Origin: Phyllostachys edulis
Lineage: Eukaryota; Streptophyta; Magnoliopsida; Poales; Poaceae
Direction of reading: 5' to 3'
DNA: 64,000 bases
NCBI GenBank assembly: GCA_036346405.1
Contig: CM070562.1
Coordinates: 68,467,482-68,531,481, forward strand
Shown here piece by piece: positions 44,028 through 55,871 of this stretch (position 1 is its first letter; each line of letters starts with the position of its first letter). The position numbers and the translations under genes were made by a program. The notes below the pieces were generated by a model. The model did no database searches. It saw only the letters and a program-made list of their open reading frames with translations, and was not told the DNA's origin.

Positions 44028-44187
44028 TTTTTGGCGCATTTGGCACCGTTGGCCCGTAAATTAGCGAAAATACCCCCTCTCCGAATCAATTACAAAAATA
44101 GTGCATTTGGTACCATTTTTGCAATTGATTCGGAGTGGGGGCTACTTTTGTTGATTTACAGGACAACAGTACCAAATGCGCCAAAAA
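44028..44187. mobile_element. Palindromic MITE-like element (flank copy B)
   Basis: TTTTTGGCGCATTTGG at the left is mirrored by CCAAATGCGCCAAAAA at the right, and inner arms TCTCCGAATCAATTAC pair with AATTGATTCGGAG. Near-complete palindrome of about 160 bp. Superfamily not determined. Confidence 0.65.
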
Positions 44188-44215
44188 AACTTCAGCCACA
44201 AAAAATCTCTGGTTT

Positions 44216-44440
44216 TGTTACGAAACCTAGTTATAAGCAAAAGACTAAATTGCCCATGTAGGCCTTCCACCCCTAAGGGCTATATATATCAGGACCCCAT
44301 GTACAACAAACAAACAGACGAATAAAAATACCAGCTCTCCTCTATACACTTGTGTTCACTGTGTCTCTTGGTGTTCATGTAATTGTTTTTATGTGATTGA
44401 TCTACGCCAATACCACGACGACTACCGCTATTTCTCAACA
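44216..44440 (+). repeat. 5' LTR of the second copia element
   Basis: 225 bp. It aligns with 4592-4788 and 50532-50776. Confidence 0.8.
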
Positions 44441-45694
44441 CGTTATCAGCACCTTTGCTCTTCAACGATAAATTGGTATGATTATTGTCTAATCCCTGTT
44501 TGCTACTAGATTCATCCTGTCGATTAAAATCTAATAGTAGGGTTTGCTGTTCATCCAAAAATCGCAAATCTCATATCACAGTTCATATTACAACTGTTCA
44601 TTGTTCATGATTATTGTTCATAAAAATAAAAAAAATCGATCCGATCGTCCGGAGCCGCCATCGCCGCCGCCGCACCCATCGCGAACACCCGACAAAGATT
44701 GTGCTGCATAGCCGATGCAAAGCCGCAGACCACGGCAAGCAGCCGCGACGCCGCGCCACACGCCACCTGTGCCGCCGCGCTGCAGGCGCGCCGCTTAGTT
44801 CTCGCGACACCGCGTCGTCAAGACGCCGCCAGGTGCCACCTCCCGCATCGCCAAGACTAAGTCACCCGACTTGACGCCAACGAGCAATGTTCGCGCCAGG
44901 CCGCCGCGTGCTCGCCGCGCCGCCTGCGCAACAAGCGCCTGCGCCGCCACTAAGAGACGGGGTAGGGAAACCCTAAATAAGCCCCCACCCTTTATTTCAA
45001 GTAGGTAAGGGTGGCCTTATGGCGTGCCTGACCAACAAAAAAAAGGAAATCGAAAAAAGGAAGAAAGAAAAGAAAAAAATAGAAATCACAAGAACTTTGC
45101 AAAAAGGTCCTTGGAGTTCTGAAAAATACGAGGAAACTTTCGCGGGTAAGGAAAATTTGCGGAAAACCCCCTGGAGTTTGGGAAATTTACGGTGGATTTC
45201 GGATTTTCATCCATTCTTAGAGAATAACCCTTCGAAAATTCAAATTTTGCGTCGGCTCAATATGATCTATAGTTATTTTTAATCCAATCCCTCGTCTTAT
45301 GGTTATTTGCTTTAATATTTGTTATGCAATAACCTTAAATTAATCCTAGAAACTAAACTTCTAATGTATATGAGCTTCCATAAAATGTAAAACCTTAGAC
45401 CCAGTACACCTTGGAAGCATCATGTTTTTTATGATTTTTTTCCGGTATTGTGTGTTTGGGAGATTAATTAATGGGTTTTGTAATTATGAAAATTGCTCCC
45501 AGACCTTTAAAATTTTCAGAAAAATCCTAAAAGTACCAGAAAAATTCTAGAAAATGTATAAAATTATCTACTGAATAGATAACATTAATTTTTAATATTC
45601 CGTACTTATTTCATGCATTTAAAATGTTTTACCAGCTATAAACATACAGAAAATTGTATAAACTATATATGTGGGATATGTTAGACATCGCTAA

Positions 45695-45919
45695 ATGAAA
45701 TTTGCTTGCCCAGGATGGCAGCAACTATATCACCTTGGTTTATCTCCATATCATACCATTGTCGAGCCTACCGCTAGCACACCTAAACCTGTTGCCGCTG
45801 AAAAGGCAAAAGCTTTGCAGTTCATGAGGTATCGCTTCTACTCTGCCATCAAGAATGACGACGTGATGACTAAATGTGATCCGTTGGCTCTATGGTTTTC
45901 TCTACAAGAACGCCTGTAA
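45695..45919 (+). pseudogene. Copia gag fragment
   Basis: The reading EKAKALQFMRYRFYSAIK and then CDPLALWFSLQERL matches the conserved plant copia gag pattern (KAKA..FLR..L ... P..LW..L.ER). It stops soon after; the upstream gag start is lost. Confidence 0.65.
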
Positions 45920-48900
45920 AGTCGAATTGTGCTCCTGCAGACACACGTACCTAGGACTAGAAGTCCATAAAAGGCAACGATAAGCCTATGGTGTGTTCTA
46001 TGGAAACCTGTAGAAATCTCCTAGTTATCCATTAACTTTGTAAAGAGGTCACTTTCCTACACAAATCGCATTAGTAGTATAGATTCAGCTCCTGTCAAGC
46101 TTGGTCCTGCTCATGAAGAGTATCTCTTATCTTTTGCTTTAGGCTGAACCTTATGTATTAGATTGTTATTTATCATATGCCATGAATAAAATAATGGTCT
46201 AAGTCTCATCTCCTGCTGAATAGTTGATTAAATCTGCTTAATAGAACATATTGCCAGTAGCATATTTTACCTGTAGTAAAATAATTAATCTTGCATGGAA
46301 TAAATTTTGTAAACAGTATGCCTGAAAATTAAAAATATGTTGTCATGCCCAGATGGCAAAAGGAAAACTATTTTTCCCAGTGGCACCGGACCAAACCTAG
46401 TCATATGTTGATCTCTCATGGATCACTTTGGCTAGAAAATACCATGTTCCTCAAATAAGTACATAATAACTTAAAGCCCTAAGACTTGGAGTCTATATAA
46501 CATTATCCTCCACCACACTGATTTCTTAATTGAAGAACTTTGTAAGCAGAATATTACATAATATATATTGGTTTCACGCCAACAAAATTGTACTCGTGTT
46601 GAAGTATGGTTGCAAATCTTTAACTCGTGTTGATTTCAAGCAAATGTCTAATGCATACACTGTCACTTGGGATTTTATAGTTGGCACGAAAAGGGAGAGG
46701 AAATTGGGCATGTGTGGGATATTGGAAGTTAAGAGGCATAGAAAAATATTCAAAACAAGAGTCATGGCAAGCACATTGACATATCCTATGTCAAAGCTAG
46801 AAGTAAATTAGCCCGAAGCAATAAATTAATCTAATTTATTTTGGAAGATAATTAAAATTAAATTGCATGATTATTATCCTTATCCAGTTCATATGGAAAA
46901 TAGCATTTACGCCATTGCCGATACCCATGCTGTTGATAACCACAATCATTGATGCCCACAAAGGGCAATTGATTTGTTTCTTCAGCGATATGTTAACCAC
47001 TAGCATGCGGGAATGCGCACGGCAAATCGACAGTCGTTTGACGCAGTCGCACATATGCCATGTTTGGCTATGCACTGAAGTGTTCTATACTCATCGGAAA
47101 TGATACGTGTATAAATTGGTAAGTGCAGTCTGCATCTGCATCGCCACCAGAAGCCATATCACTTACTTGAAGCAAATATAGCTCCCGAAAGAAAGATGAC
47201 CTATTGGACTTTGTTGATCCTGAATGATCTAAATTTGGCCATGATGATTATGACATTACAAATTAAAATAAGACATACAGTTTATCACCCTTAATTAAAT
47301 TTGGTGTTTCTGTTGAACAATAAATATTCCCATCGAATAATTATACTATTTGGATGATTTAACTAAGATTTAAAGTCCAGAAGAAAATCTAGTATTTCCG
47401 TACAGATTAACTTTGGTCAAATATTTTATGTTCCAGCATTATATTTATGTTCCTGAAGAGTATCATGTAGTTTTATGCTGTTAGAACACACTGCTTATGA
47501 CCATAAGAAAATATATTGTGTAATTATAAATTTGAAGTTTAATTATCCAAATTATTTAAAATATATACGAGTAATTGGATCAAAACTTAGGCAAATAATA
47601 AAGAAGTTAGTCTATAGAATAAGTTTGCTAACTCTTGGACCCCATATGGGACATTCATTGCAGATTAATAACTAACCAGAAGTTAGAATATTCTACAGAA
47701 TATTAGGATCATGCAGTTTTCTTGCCACTGTACTGATAAAAGTCTAGCTCACTGCATATAATCATCAAACCCCTTATTGAAATAAGTGCGTGTTGGAGGA
47801 ATCAAATATTTCCCACATGTTATCACCACAGTAGCATACACCTCCGGGCCACCACTAGTTATTGGAGATCATGTTGGATCTAAAATTCAATTAATCATGT
47901 GCCCATGATGGGGGAATTTCATGGTATGCTATTAATAAAGATCAAATCTCGGTATTAGGGGAGAGAAATTGCCCAAAAGTTTGAATGTCGTCGTATTTTC
48001 CAGAAGGAAAAGATCTTTAGTACGAAGATACACGCACTAGTTAAGCTAAACTTAAGGTTTAGTTTATACTCCTGTGCACTAAAAGCGGGGATCTTGCCAG
48101 ATACTTTTCAACTATGGAGGAGTTACCATAGTGTTTACTTGTAGTAAATACGTCGCTAAGAGTGGAATACCCTAGGTTAAATAGTATATCCACCTAACTT
48201 ATTGCTCCTTGATCTAGAATCTGTGGGGACGCTTGTGGGTCTAAGATGTAATGACACTAGTCAAAATAATTATTAATCACTCTAGTAACTCTCCTGAAGA
48301 AAACTCACCTTGAAGGTGAAATACCTCATGAAGAGGTTCATCATGAAGAAGAAAGCCCCAACAATTTGATGTGCACATATTATAATGTTGGAAATGCGAA
48401 ACGATCAAGAATCTTTTATTTGGAAAATGACAAAGATCTTGTTAACACTGAGATACCCTCAATTTAAAGGATATGGGAGAAAAAATATCGACAATCACTT
48501 TGCCTCTATAATTGCTAAAGTTTCTCTTATGAGAACATGGATCTAGAACCAAAATCCATGGTCGAGCGCTTGAAGCGTTCATGTCGGGTCACATAATGAA
48601 AGCATATAAGGCTGAACCAAAATTGCTAAATAAGAGTCTTGGAACCAGGTAGTTCAAACTTGATGGGTCTTTATGAATAATGAAGTGATGAAAGCTATGG
48701 TTCAAAGGTCCCCGTAGAGACAGTTACTCTCCTGTTATGAATGATATAATGTTCTGTTGTATAATAATTCTGGCAAATGACATGAACGAATAAATAAAAT
48801 ATACAGTCAATGGGTTCTGAAAATCTTTGTCGAGATCCTCGAAGGACTCAAAATTCCTAGCAAGAAAGGAAACAAAATCACAATATATCTGAAGATCTTC

Positions 48901-49798
48901 TCCTGGAAGAGAGAGCATCTCTCTGAAGAAAATTTATCTTACCGGTCGATCTCTTAATCACACCAATAATCATATGATCTTTAGAAGTGGATATGGACCC
49001 ATAAAGACCTGAGAGAATGTAATGAGGAACCTAAAGATCAGAAGTACGCCACACGAATAGTTATAAAGTGCATCTTCCACCAAAAGTTAGTGGAATGGTG
49101 GTTTTCTCTAGTACCATGAAGGTACGACATACATTGGTGATATTGGCAATTAATCCCCTAAACGCCAAACTAAGATTGGTTATATTTTACTCTAAAGTGG
49201 TACAACTATACTTTATAGTTCTACAGAATAGACTATTCATTGTAACTTTAACTACCTAGAGATAGTTACAAAATATTAAGATCCTGAAAGGTTTTGGTAA
49301 ATCATATCCGGAAGGCATACAAATTTGCAACTAGTATCATCCCATATCCTCTGCAAGGATAATATACTTCTGTTGCACAATCAAATAGTGATATTTGGTA
49401 AGTTAAGCATGTTACTTCCAAATAGTGTTTATCCCAAAATCTCCAGATGGGTAATAGGATATTTGTATGTAAGACTCTCCATTGTGGTAATCCAGTTGAT
49501 TTGATCACAATACTTGCCTACATTCATTTTCGAAAAATGTATGAAAGAAATTAGAGCAACACGACTTCAACAGAAGTTGTCCTCATGGGGAGCATATACT
49601 AAACACTGATTATCATACTTGATATTTGAAAATCTTAGTTAAACCTAGAAGGTGTTGATACGATGATTACTAATTAAATTCACCTTAAAGGTTTTACCGC
49701 TTAATCGTTTAGATCCAGTTGGTCGATAATCCAAAGATCATGAAGATCATGCATGGGTCCTGATGATCATTACCGAATCCTGAAGATATGCTGGCTAT

Positions 49799-50246
49799 AT
49801 GTCAAATCTCTATAGTACAAAATCCCAAAATGGATTTATATTACTTTGTGGTAGTGCAGCCATCTCTTGGCAGTCATCTAAGCAGACCTTGGTAGTTACT
49901 TATACCAACCACTCAAATATTATAGCACTATATGAGGCCTCACTTAAATGTGTTTGGCTCAGATGTATGATCAACCACATCCGGAAGCATTGTGACATTA
50001 ATACCATCAATACCCACTCAATTATGTATGAAGATAATGTTGTTTGTATTAAACAATTGCAAATGGGTTATGTCAAGAGCAACATCACAAAGTGTATTGC
50101 TCATAAATGTTTTCTATCCTTATGGAATCCAGAAGAATAGTGACGTAAAGATCCTGCAAACAAAGCCTTGTGAAAATATAGTTGATTTATTCACTAAGTC
50201 TCTGCTGGATCTAGTTTCCAAAGATGCATTCATAGCATTGGAATGA
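49799..50246 (+). pseudogene. Copia RNase H domain, frameshifted
   Basis: SQNGFILLCGSAAISWQSSK (49826-49885), TNHSNIIALYEASLKCVWLR (49906-49965) and YEDNVVCIKQLQMGY (50028-50072) are the standard C-terminal copia RNase H motifs. A shift near 50110 moves the end, DVKILQTKP ... VDLFTKSLLD, to another frame. Confidence 0.8.
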
Positions 50247-50531
50247 GATGGTTTAAAGAGTTGCAGAGTTCAGGGGGAGTAAATCCCTAAATCATGACCC
50301 TTATCAAATCCTAAGGATTTATCCAAAATCTTAAATATTAGATCCCGAAGATTAAGCGTTGTGCTCTTTTCCTTAGTGAGTTTTCCTGAAGTTTTCTCAC
50401 ATGAAGGTTTTTAGTGAGACAACAAGTATAATGCAACTTACGAATGTAATGTACTCTTTTCTCTATTCCTTTTTTCTCAATGAGTTTTTGATGATGCACT
50501 TACATATCGTTGTCTATTGCCTAAGGGGGAG

Positions 50532-50596
50532 TGTTACGAAACCTAATTATGGACTAAACCGCCTCTAGAGGGCTTCCCCCCAAGGGCTATATAAGA

Positions 50597-50628
<32 letters not shown>

Positions 50629-50776
50629 GGACACATGTATAACAGACATACAGATGAATGAAGATACTGGCTCTCCTCTATACACTTATGTGCATTGTGT
50701 CTCTTGATGTTCATATGATTGTTCTTGTGTGATTGATTTACGCCGATATAATGATGAGTACCGCTATTTCTCAACT
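50532..50776 (+). repeat. 3' LTR of the second copia element
   Basis: TGTTACGAAACC ... CTCAACT; the final A of CA has changed. It includes a GT/TA microsatellite (50595-50629). Confidence 0.8.
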
Positions 50777-50781
50777 GGTTT

Positions 50782-51591
50782 CTGTGTCAACGTTCAACAG
50801 GTTCACGGGGTACGCGGTGCTCCGGGAGCGCGCTGTCCTGCCTTGGCTCGTGACGGGGACGTTGGGGGTTTGATGAGCTGAAATTAAGAGGGGAACGTGC
50901 CAAGGTGGTCACAGATAGCGGCCGACCAGTCTCCATCCAAATCCAACTAGTCCACTCCACCTCTTAATTCGCCGGCATGGCCCGATCGAGCGCCGCCCGG
51001 GCCGGTGGCGTGGAGCGTAGATTGGCCAAAAGTCGCCTTAGCTCGAGAGGATGGGGATGCCGCTGCCGCTGCTTCTGCGGTAATCTATTGAGGGGAGTTG
51101 GGCTGAACATACCGGCGCCGATAGGGCAAGAGAACTTTTGGTTGGAGGCTTGGAGCCTGTCCCATACGGAGTATGGCCCGTGACCACGCTTTCTCTTTGA
51201 AGAGATCGATGATTTGGTATTATAATAACAATTGATGTGACGGTAATGGTGAGTGATTGCTTCTTCTGTGTTTTGTTGTACGGGCCGTATGTCAAATATG
51301 AATGCTTGTCCCTGTACTTGGACCTGGACCACCTGGTCAATGTAGTAGGAGTAATATATATATATATATGTGTGTGTGAGAGAGAGATATATAAATCCGG
51401 TTCGGTTTATTTGGTAAAAAAATATTTCGGTTTTTTAAAGGTGGCTATTGAATTAACCAAGGTAAAAAAACCAAACCTAATTAATAGAAATAATTCGGTT
51501 CGGTTAATTCGGTGTTTCTGTATACCGAATTGTAGTCATCAACACTCAGATTGAGATACCTCAATCCCAAGCAATCTATTATTTCTCTCGG
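50782..51591. other. Unassigned intergenic DNA
   Basis: A GC-rich stretch (50800-51160) that could be an old gene fragment but shows no recognisable domain, then a TA/TG/GA microsatellite (51354-51390) and an AT-rich stretch with repeated TTCGGTT words. Confidence 0.35.
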
Positions 51592-51600
51592 TTTCTAAAG

Positions 51601-51757
51601 GGATTAATTCGGAATTTGCCCTAGTGAATAGATGGATTTCAGAATTTGTCCCCCTATATGTCTATGATATGTGGGCCCTAGAACCACATGTCATAGACAC
51701 ATGGGGGGTAAAATTTGAAATCTATCTATTTCATGAGGGCAAATTCTGAAATCCCCC
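51601..51757. mobile_element. Small MULE-type MITE
   Basis: 157 bp with inverted ends (GGATTAATTCGGAATTTGCC against GGGGGATTTCAGAATTTGCC in reverse) and a perfect 9-bp duplication TTTCTAAAG at 51592-51600 and 51758-51766. The 9-bp length suggests Mutator-type mobilisation. Confidence 0.78.
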
Positions 51758-51811
51758 TTTCTAAAGAGGCCAACAAGAATCCCAAACATATCCAGCAACA
51801 AAACCACCATC

Positions 51812-52275
51812 TAAATCAGAAAAAGAAAATAGAAAGGAAGCAAAAAAGAAATCCTCATCAAGACAAGCTACAGAGCACACAAAATGCCGCCCAACCACAT
51901 TTATCTTCGAAACCGTCCTCAAGATCTAGATGGAGGGGATGTAGATGGTGCTCGGCCACTCGTCATGGATTCCGGCAAAGTGCCGTAAGGTTTTAAACAT
52001 GACACCTCTTCACTCATCTCGTGATAATATCGCCACATGGGTTTTCTTCTTTTGCCTTGCCTCGCGATCCTTGCCCCCCTCATCCCTAGACTTAGATCTA
52101 AATGGCGGTCGGCATTGATGGTGGCCGCACTAGCCCTAAATCGAAAAAGAAAATAGAAAGGAAGCAAAAAAGAAATCCTCATCAAGACAAGCTACAGGAG
52201 CACCGTCGCCCAACCACCTGTCCTCAAGATCTAGATGGAGGGGATGTAGATGGTGCTCGGCCACTCGTCATGGAT
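51812..52275. repeat. Two ~140-bp direct copies about 320 bp apart
   Basis: 51815-51972 and 52136-52272 share AAAGAAAATAGAAAGGAAGC, CATCAAGACAAGCTACA, AGATCTAGATGGAGGGGATG and GCTCGGCCACTCGTCATGGA. The spacer is unique. Confidence 0.85.
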
Positions 52276-52879
52276 TGTAGGCAGGACAAGACACTTAAAG
52301 CCGACACCTCTTCACTCATCTGTGCCTCGCCGGTTTGTTGCGCTCGCTTTTGTTGAGTTTGATTTTTATGTCCTGCGCAAAGACCCTAGACTTAGATGCG
52401 CGGATGTAATGATGGTGGTGACGGCCTAGCCCTAGCCCCTACCATTCCATTCATAATCTCTTCTCTATAAAGGGGAGCCAGAGTCTTGGGCATGATTTTT
52501 TAAAGCCAACAAGAACACCAAGCAAGTTGAGAATTCTTTGAAATATGAGAATCAAGGAGTTGCTAATACAGAGGGTCGCCGACGCAAAGCAAGGCTATCG
52601 CGAGTGGGAGGATTGGGGTACCTAACGCCTGGCAACTTTCAGAAGCAACTAGGGTTGAGAGAAGGAGAATGGGAGTTGGTGAGTTGCTTAGTTGGGAAGG
52701 GAATCCTTGCGGTGACCACTGTCCAGGTGGGCCTTGGGCCTTGGCCCAACTAATGGCTTGAGCGAGAACAGGACCTAAAAAGATCAACAAAAGAATCACT
52801 TGAACCATAAACCAGAACTGCATGTGCGCCAAATGTTTCATGACCCTTCTTAGTTGCTCTAGAAATTGCAGACTCCTTA
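52276..52879. other. Unassigned DNA with a CACTA-hairpin-related segment
   Basis: No gene recognised. 52505-52553 (CAACAAGAACACCAAGCAAG, then TTGAGAATTCTTTGAAATAT) matches the complement of the loop and right arm of the long inverted repeat at 16505-16556. Confidence 0.5.
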
Positions 52880-53152
52880 GGGCATGTACAATGGTATAGA
52901 TAATTATTGTCTATAGTATCTCTTCATGTCATCTATAGATAGTACTAAAGACAGCTTCTACAATGAGTTATATTTTTACATGTCTTTGTAGATAGCTTCT
53001 TCGTATACAATGTGTCTTATTTCTCGTGTTATAGCCGACTATTACATGAGAGACGACTCAATTCTCTATGCTCTACCTCTCTCTTCCACATTATCTCGTG
53101 TCCTACATGTGAAGAATTACAGACGGCTAATGTCATACCATTGTACATGCTC
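52880..53152. mobile_element. Tourist-type (PIF/Harbinger) MITE
   Basis: Ends GGGCATGTACAATGG and, in reverse, GAGCATGTACAATGG. A TTA duplication flanks it at 52877-52879 and 53153-53155. 273 bp, no ORF. Confidence 0.85.
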
Positions 53153-53315
53153 TTATAACCATACTGCACCTTCCCGTTTGCTTCAGGCCAATCTGGACTT
53201 GCAACAAATAAGTCCACCACATGACCATTCTAGAAGATCTCCACAAGAAGATGCTTCATTCGCTCATTCATAACATCGTAACCTCCGTCATTTGAACCAG
53301 GCTGCACCTCCGTCA

Positions 53316-55871
53316 TTTTTTTTGCGAAGAAAAGAGAGCTTTATAAATTACTCAGGAAAAAAAGGAAGCGCTTGAGCTACCAGGTGTTCAATGCAAAAAT
53401 GAACTTACTCCCTCCAAACCGCACAATGGTTCAGATGTTTCGCAAGTTGTGCTAGCTCATGAGCTACACCATTTTGCTCTCTTTTTGTGTGACGAATCTT
53501 GAAACTTGGCAAAAGACATGCCATATCTAGCACTTCAGCCACAAGAAACATTAATCTAGATCGGTTAATGCATAGTCAATCTCAATCACCGCCACCTTGT
53601 GTATCCATTCTGTAGCCAGCTTGACACCTTCATAACAAGCCCAAGCTTCAACTTCATCTGGATCTCCACCTTGTTGAACTATCCGCCATGAAGAGAGTAA
53701 CACTGTACCCTTTTCATCTCGAATAATGATCCCCACTCCCGCTTCACCCAATTGGTACGAGAATGCTCCATTGACATTAATTTTTACCCAACTTGGACCA
53801 GGTGGCTTCCATTTTTCCTGTGGCTTCGATTTGGGAATAGGTAGCTGACATCCCCGTTCAGTAACCAGCCTTTGCAATAGAACCATGATCTTCTTGCTTA
53901 TTGTTGTACAAAAAAATTCCAATAGTTCTCAATGAACTTAACAGAACCGATTATCGATATTTTTTAGAGGCAAGAATAGTCTCATTCCAGACGTGCCAAC
54001 AACGCCACAAGATTAACATCAGTTTGTCCCTCTCTTCTCGCGTCATAGAGTTCAACAACACAAGAAGCCAGTCCAGCCCTGAATCACACAATATGGCTTC
54101 TTCCAACATTAACCACAATATGTTTTGCAAGGCCGCGCGCAGAGCATGCGCATGAGGGCATCGAACCGCAAAGCATGAAAACCCGACTCCTCTTGTCCAC
54201 ATAAGTCACAAAGATTATTTGGTGCCGTCTTACGGAGCCAACAATTGACTTTAGTTGCCAACCCATTCTAGATTGTACGCACTTTTCACAGTGAACATTC
54301 CAGTCTTCTCATAATGCCATGCACTTACATCTTCCATCAATCTACTTGGGTTTCTTTATTTTTAGAATTTCCATGGCATCATGGTCATAAAAAACTGACC
54401 TAATAACTTCCTCATTCCATTGGCGTCTATCCCGAACAATCAACTGAGAAACCCATTTTAGCCTACAAGAACTTTTCTTTCCTGTAACCTTCAAATCAAA
54501 AGCTCTAGGAATCCACGAGTGTCTCCAGATTTTGACCCTCTCTCCATTGCCAATATGCCATATAGTACCTTTCTTCAATAGGCTTAGACCATGCAAAATA
54601 GCCTTTCATGAAGATGAACCTGGCCTGCGGGAATGTCGTATCTAGGAGGTCGCCATTCGGAAAATACCTCTTCTTCAACACCTAGGCACAAAGGCTGTCC
54701 GGGAACGCTAAAAGACGCCAAGCTTGATGAGCGAGCAGAGCTTGATTAAAAAGTCGCAAATCCCGAAAGCCTAGCCCTCCCCGGGCCTTAGAATTCGTGA
54801 ACTGTTCCCAGGCCAGCCAATGTACTTGTCTTTTGCCCTCCTCTAAACCCCACCAGAAGTTGCTCACATTCCTTGTAATCTCATCACAGATACCAACTGA
54901 TAAATGGAACACACTCATAAAATAAGTAGGGATTGCTTGGGCAACAGCCTTTATCATGGTTTCTTTACCCCCCATAGATAAATGCTTCTCATTCCAACTA
55001 GCCAATCGCTTTCCAATTCGCTCGCTAATACGTTGGAATCTACTGTCTTTCATACTCCCCTTCGGAGTGGGCAGACTTAGATATTTCACCTCAAAGGCCA
55101 AACTTTCAACTCCCAAGATGCGCTGGATTTGATCACCATAGTGAGGATCTGCATTCTTTCCCATTAACAAAGAGCATTTTTCTGAGTTTATTAACTGACC
55201 AGTTGCTTTTGCATAGATTCTCAACACTTCTTTGATCTTTAAAGCTTGAGCAGAGCAAGCCTTAAAGAAAAGAAGACTATCATCCGCAAAAAGAAGGTGA
55301 GAAACACCCGGGGCACTTCGACAAACTCGAAGTGGTTGAATACTACCAGCCATTGATTCCTTGTTTAACAAAACTGACAAACCTTCGGCTATGAAAAGGA
55401 ATAGGTAAGGTGAAAGGGGGTCACCTTGACAAAGGCCCCGAGATAGGCAAAAAGGATCCAGCAAATCCCCATTAAAATAGATAGCATAGCGCACAGAAGT
55501 TACACAAGCCATTATCCATCTTACCCAATTCCTGTGAAAACCCAACTTTAACATGACTTCCTGAAGAAATGTCCAATCCACCCGGTCATAGGCCTTTAAG
55601 AGATCCAATTTATAAGCACAATTATTCCTACTGATATCACCTCCATTCTGAATTGCATGAATACACTCAAAAGCAATAAGTGCATTATCTGTAATAATTC
55701 TATCCAGATAAAAGGCACTATGATTAGGTGATATGACGTTCGACAAAAAGGGTCTCAAACGATTCACCAGGCATTTTGAGATCACCTTATAAATCACATT
55801 ACACAAACTTATGGGTCTAAAATCAGCGAGAGACTCAAGATGATTTTTCTTCGGGATAAGGATAATAGATG
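53316..55871 (-). pseudogene. L1-like LINE ORF2 with C-terminal RNase H, 5' truncated
   Basis: Starting next to the LTR, the minus strand reads IILIPKKNHLESLADFRPIS (RT), YKLDLLKAYDRVDW (first catalytic Asp), RGLCQGDPLSPYLF and LLFADDSLLFF (active-site ADD, near 55280). RT ends in a stop at 54682. After frameshifts come IWHIGNGERVKIWRHSWIPR (54560-54500) and an RNase H domain (53850-53402) with KINVNGAF, where the usual Asp is Asn, EVEAWACYEGVKLA and REQNGVAHELAQLAKHL. The 3' end has an A8 tail (T-run 53316-53323). The 5' part is separated from it by the Ty3 element and lies beyond the window, if still present. Confidence 0.85.

Larger units (their letters stand above)
43331..44215. other. 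Duplicated KCR upstream flank, copy B
   Basis: Aligns with 3790-4591, including the same two MITEs in the same order. It is now about 9.6 kb away from KCR-B. No gene seen; ORFs here are chance frames. Confidence 0.8.
44216..50776 (+). mobile_element. Ty1/copia retrotransposon, heavily decayed
   Basis: 5' LTR 44216-44440 (TGTTACGAAACC ... CTCAACA), primer-binding region CGTTATCAGCAC at 44441, 3' LTR 50532-50776, and the 5-bp duplication GGTTT at 44211-44215 and 50777-50781. A polypurine tract AAGGGGGAG lies just before 50532. Readable coding scraps are a gag piece and an RNase H. The rest (46000-49700) is too worn to follow. The same insertion is present as a remnant at 4592. Confidence 0.82.

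Noticed and set aside
53281..53316. Direct repeat CCTCCGTCATTT beside the LINE tail as a LINE target duplication
   Set aside because: Both copies are on the same side of the LINE, so they cannot flank it.
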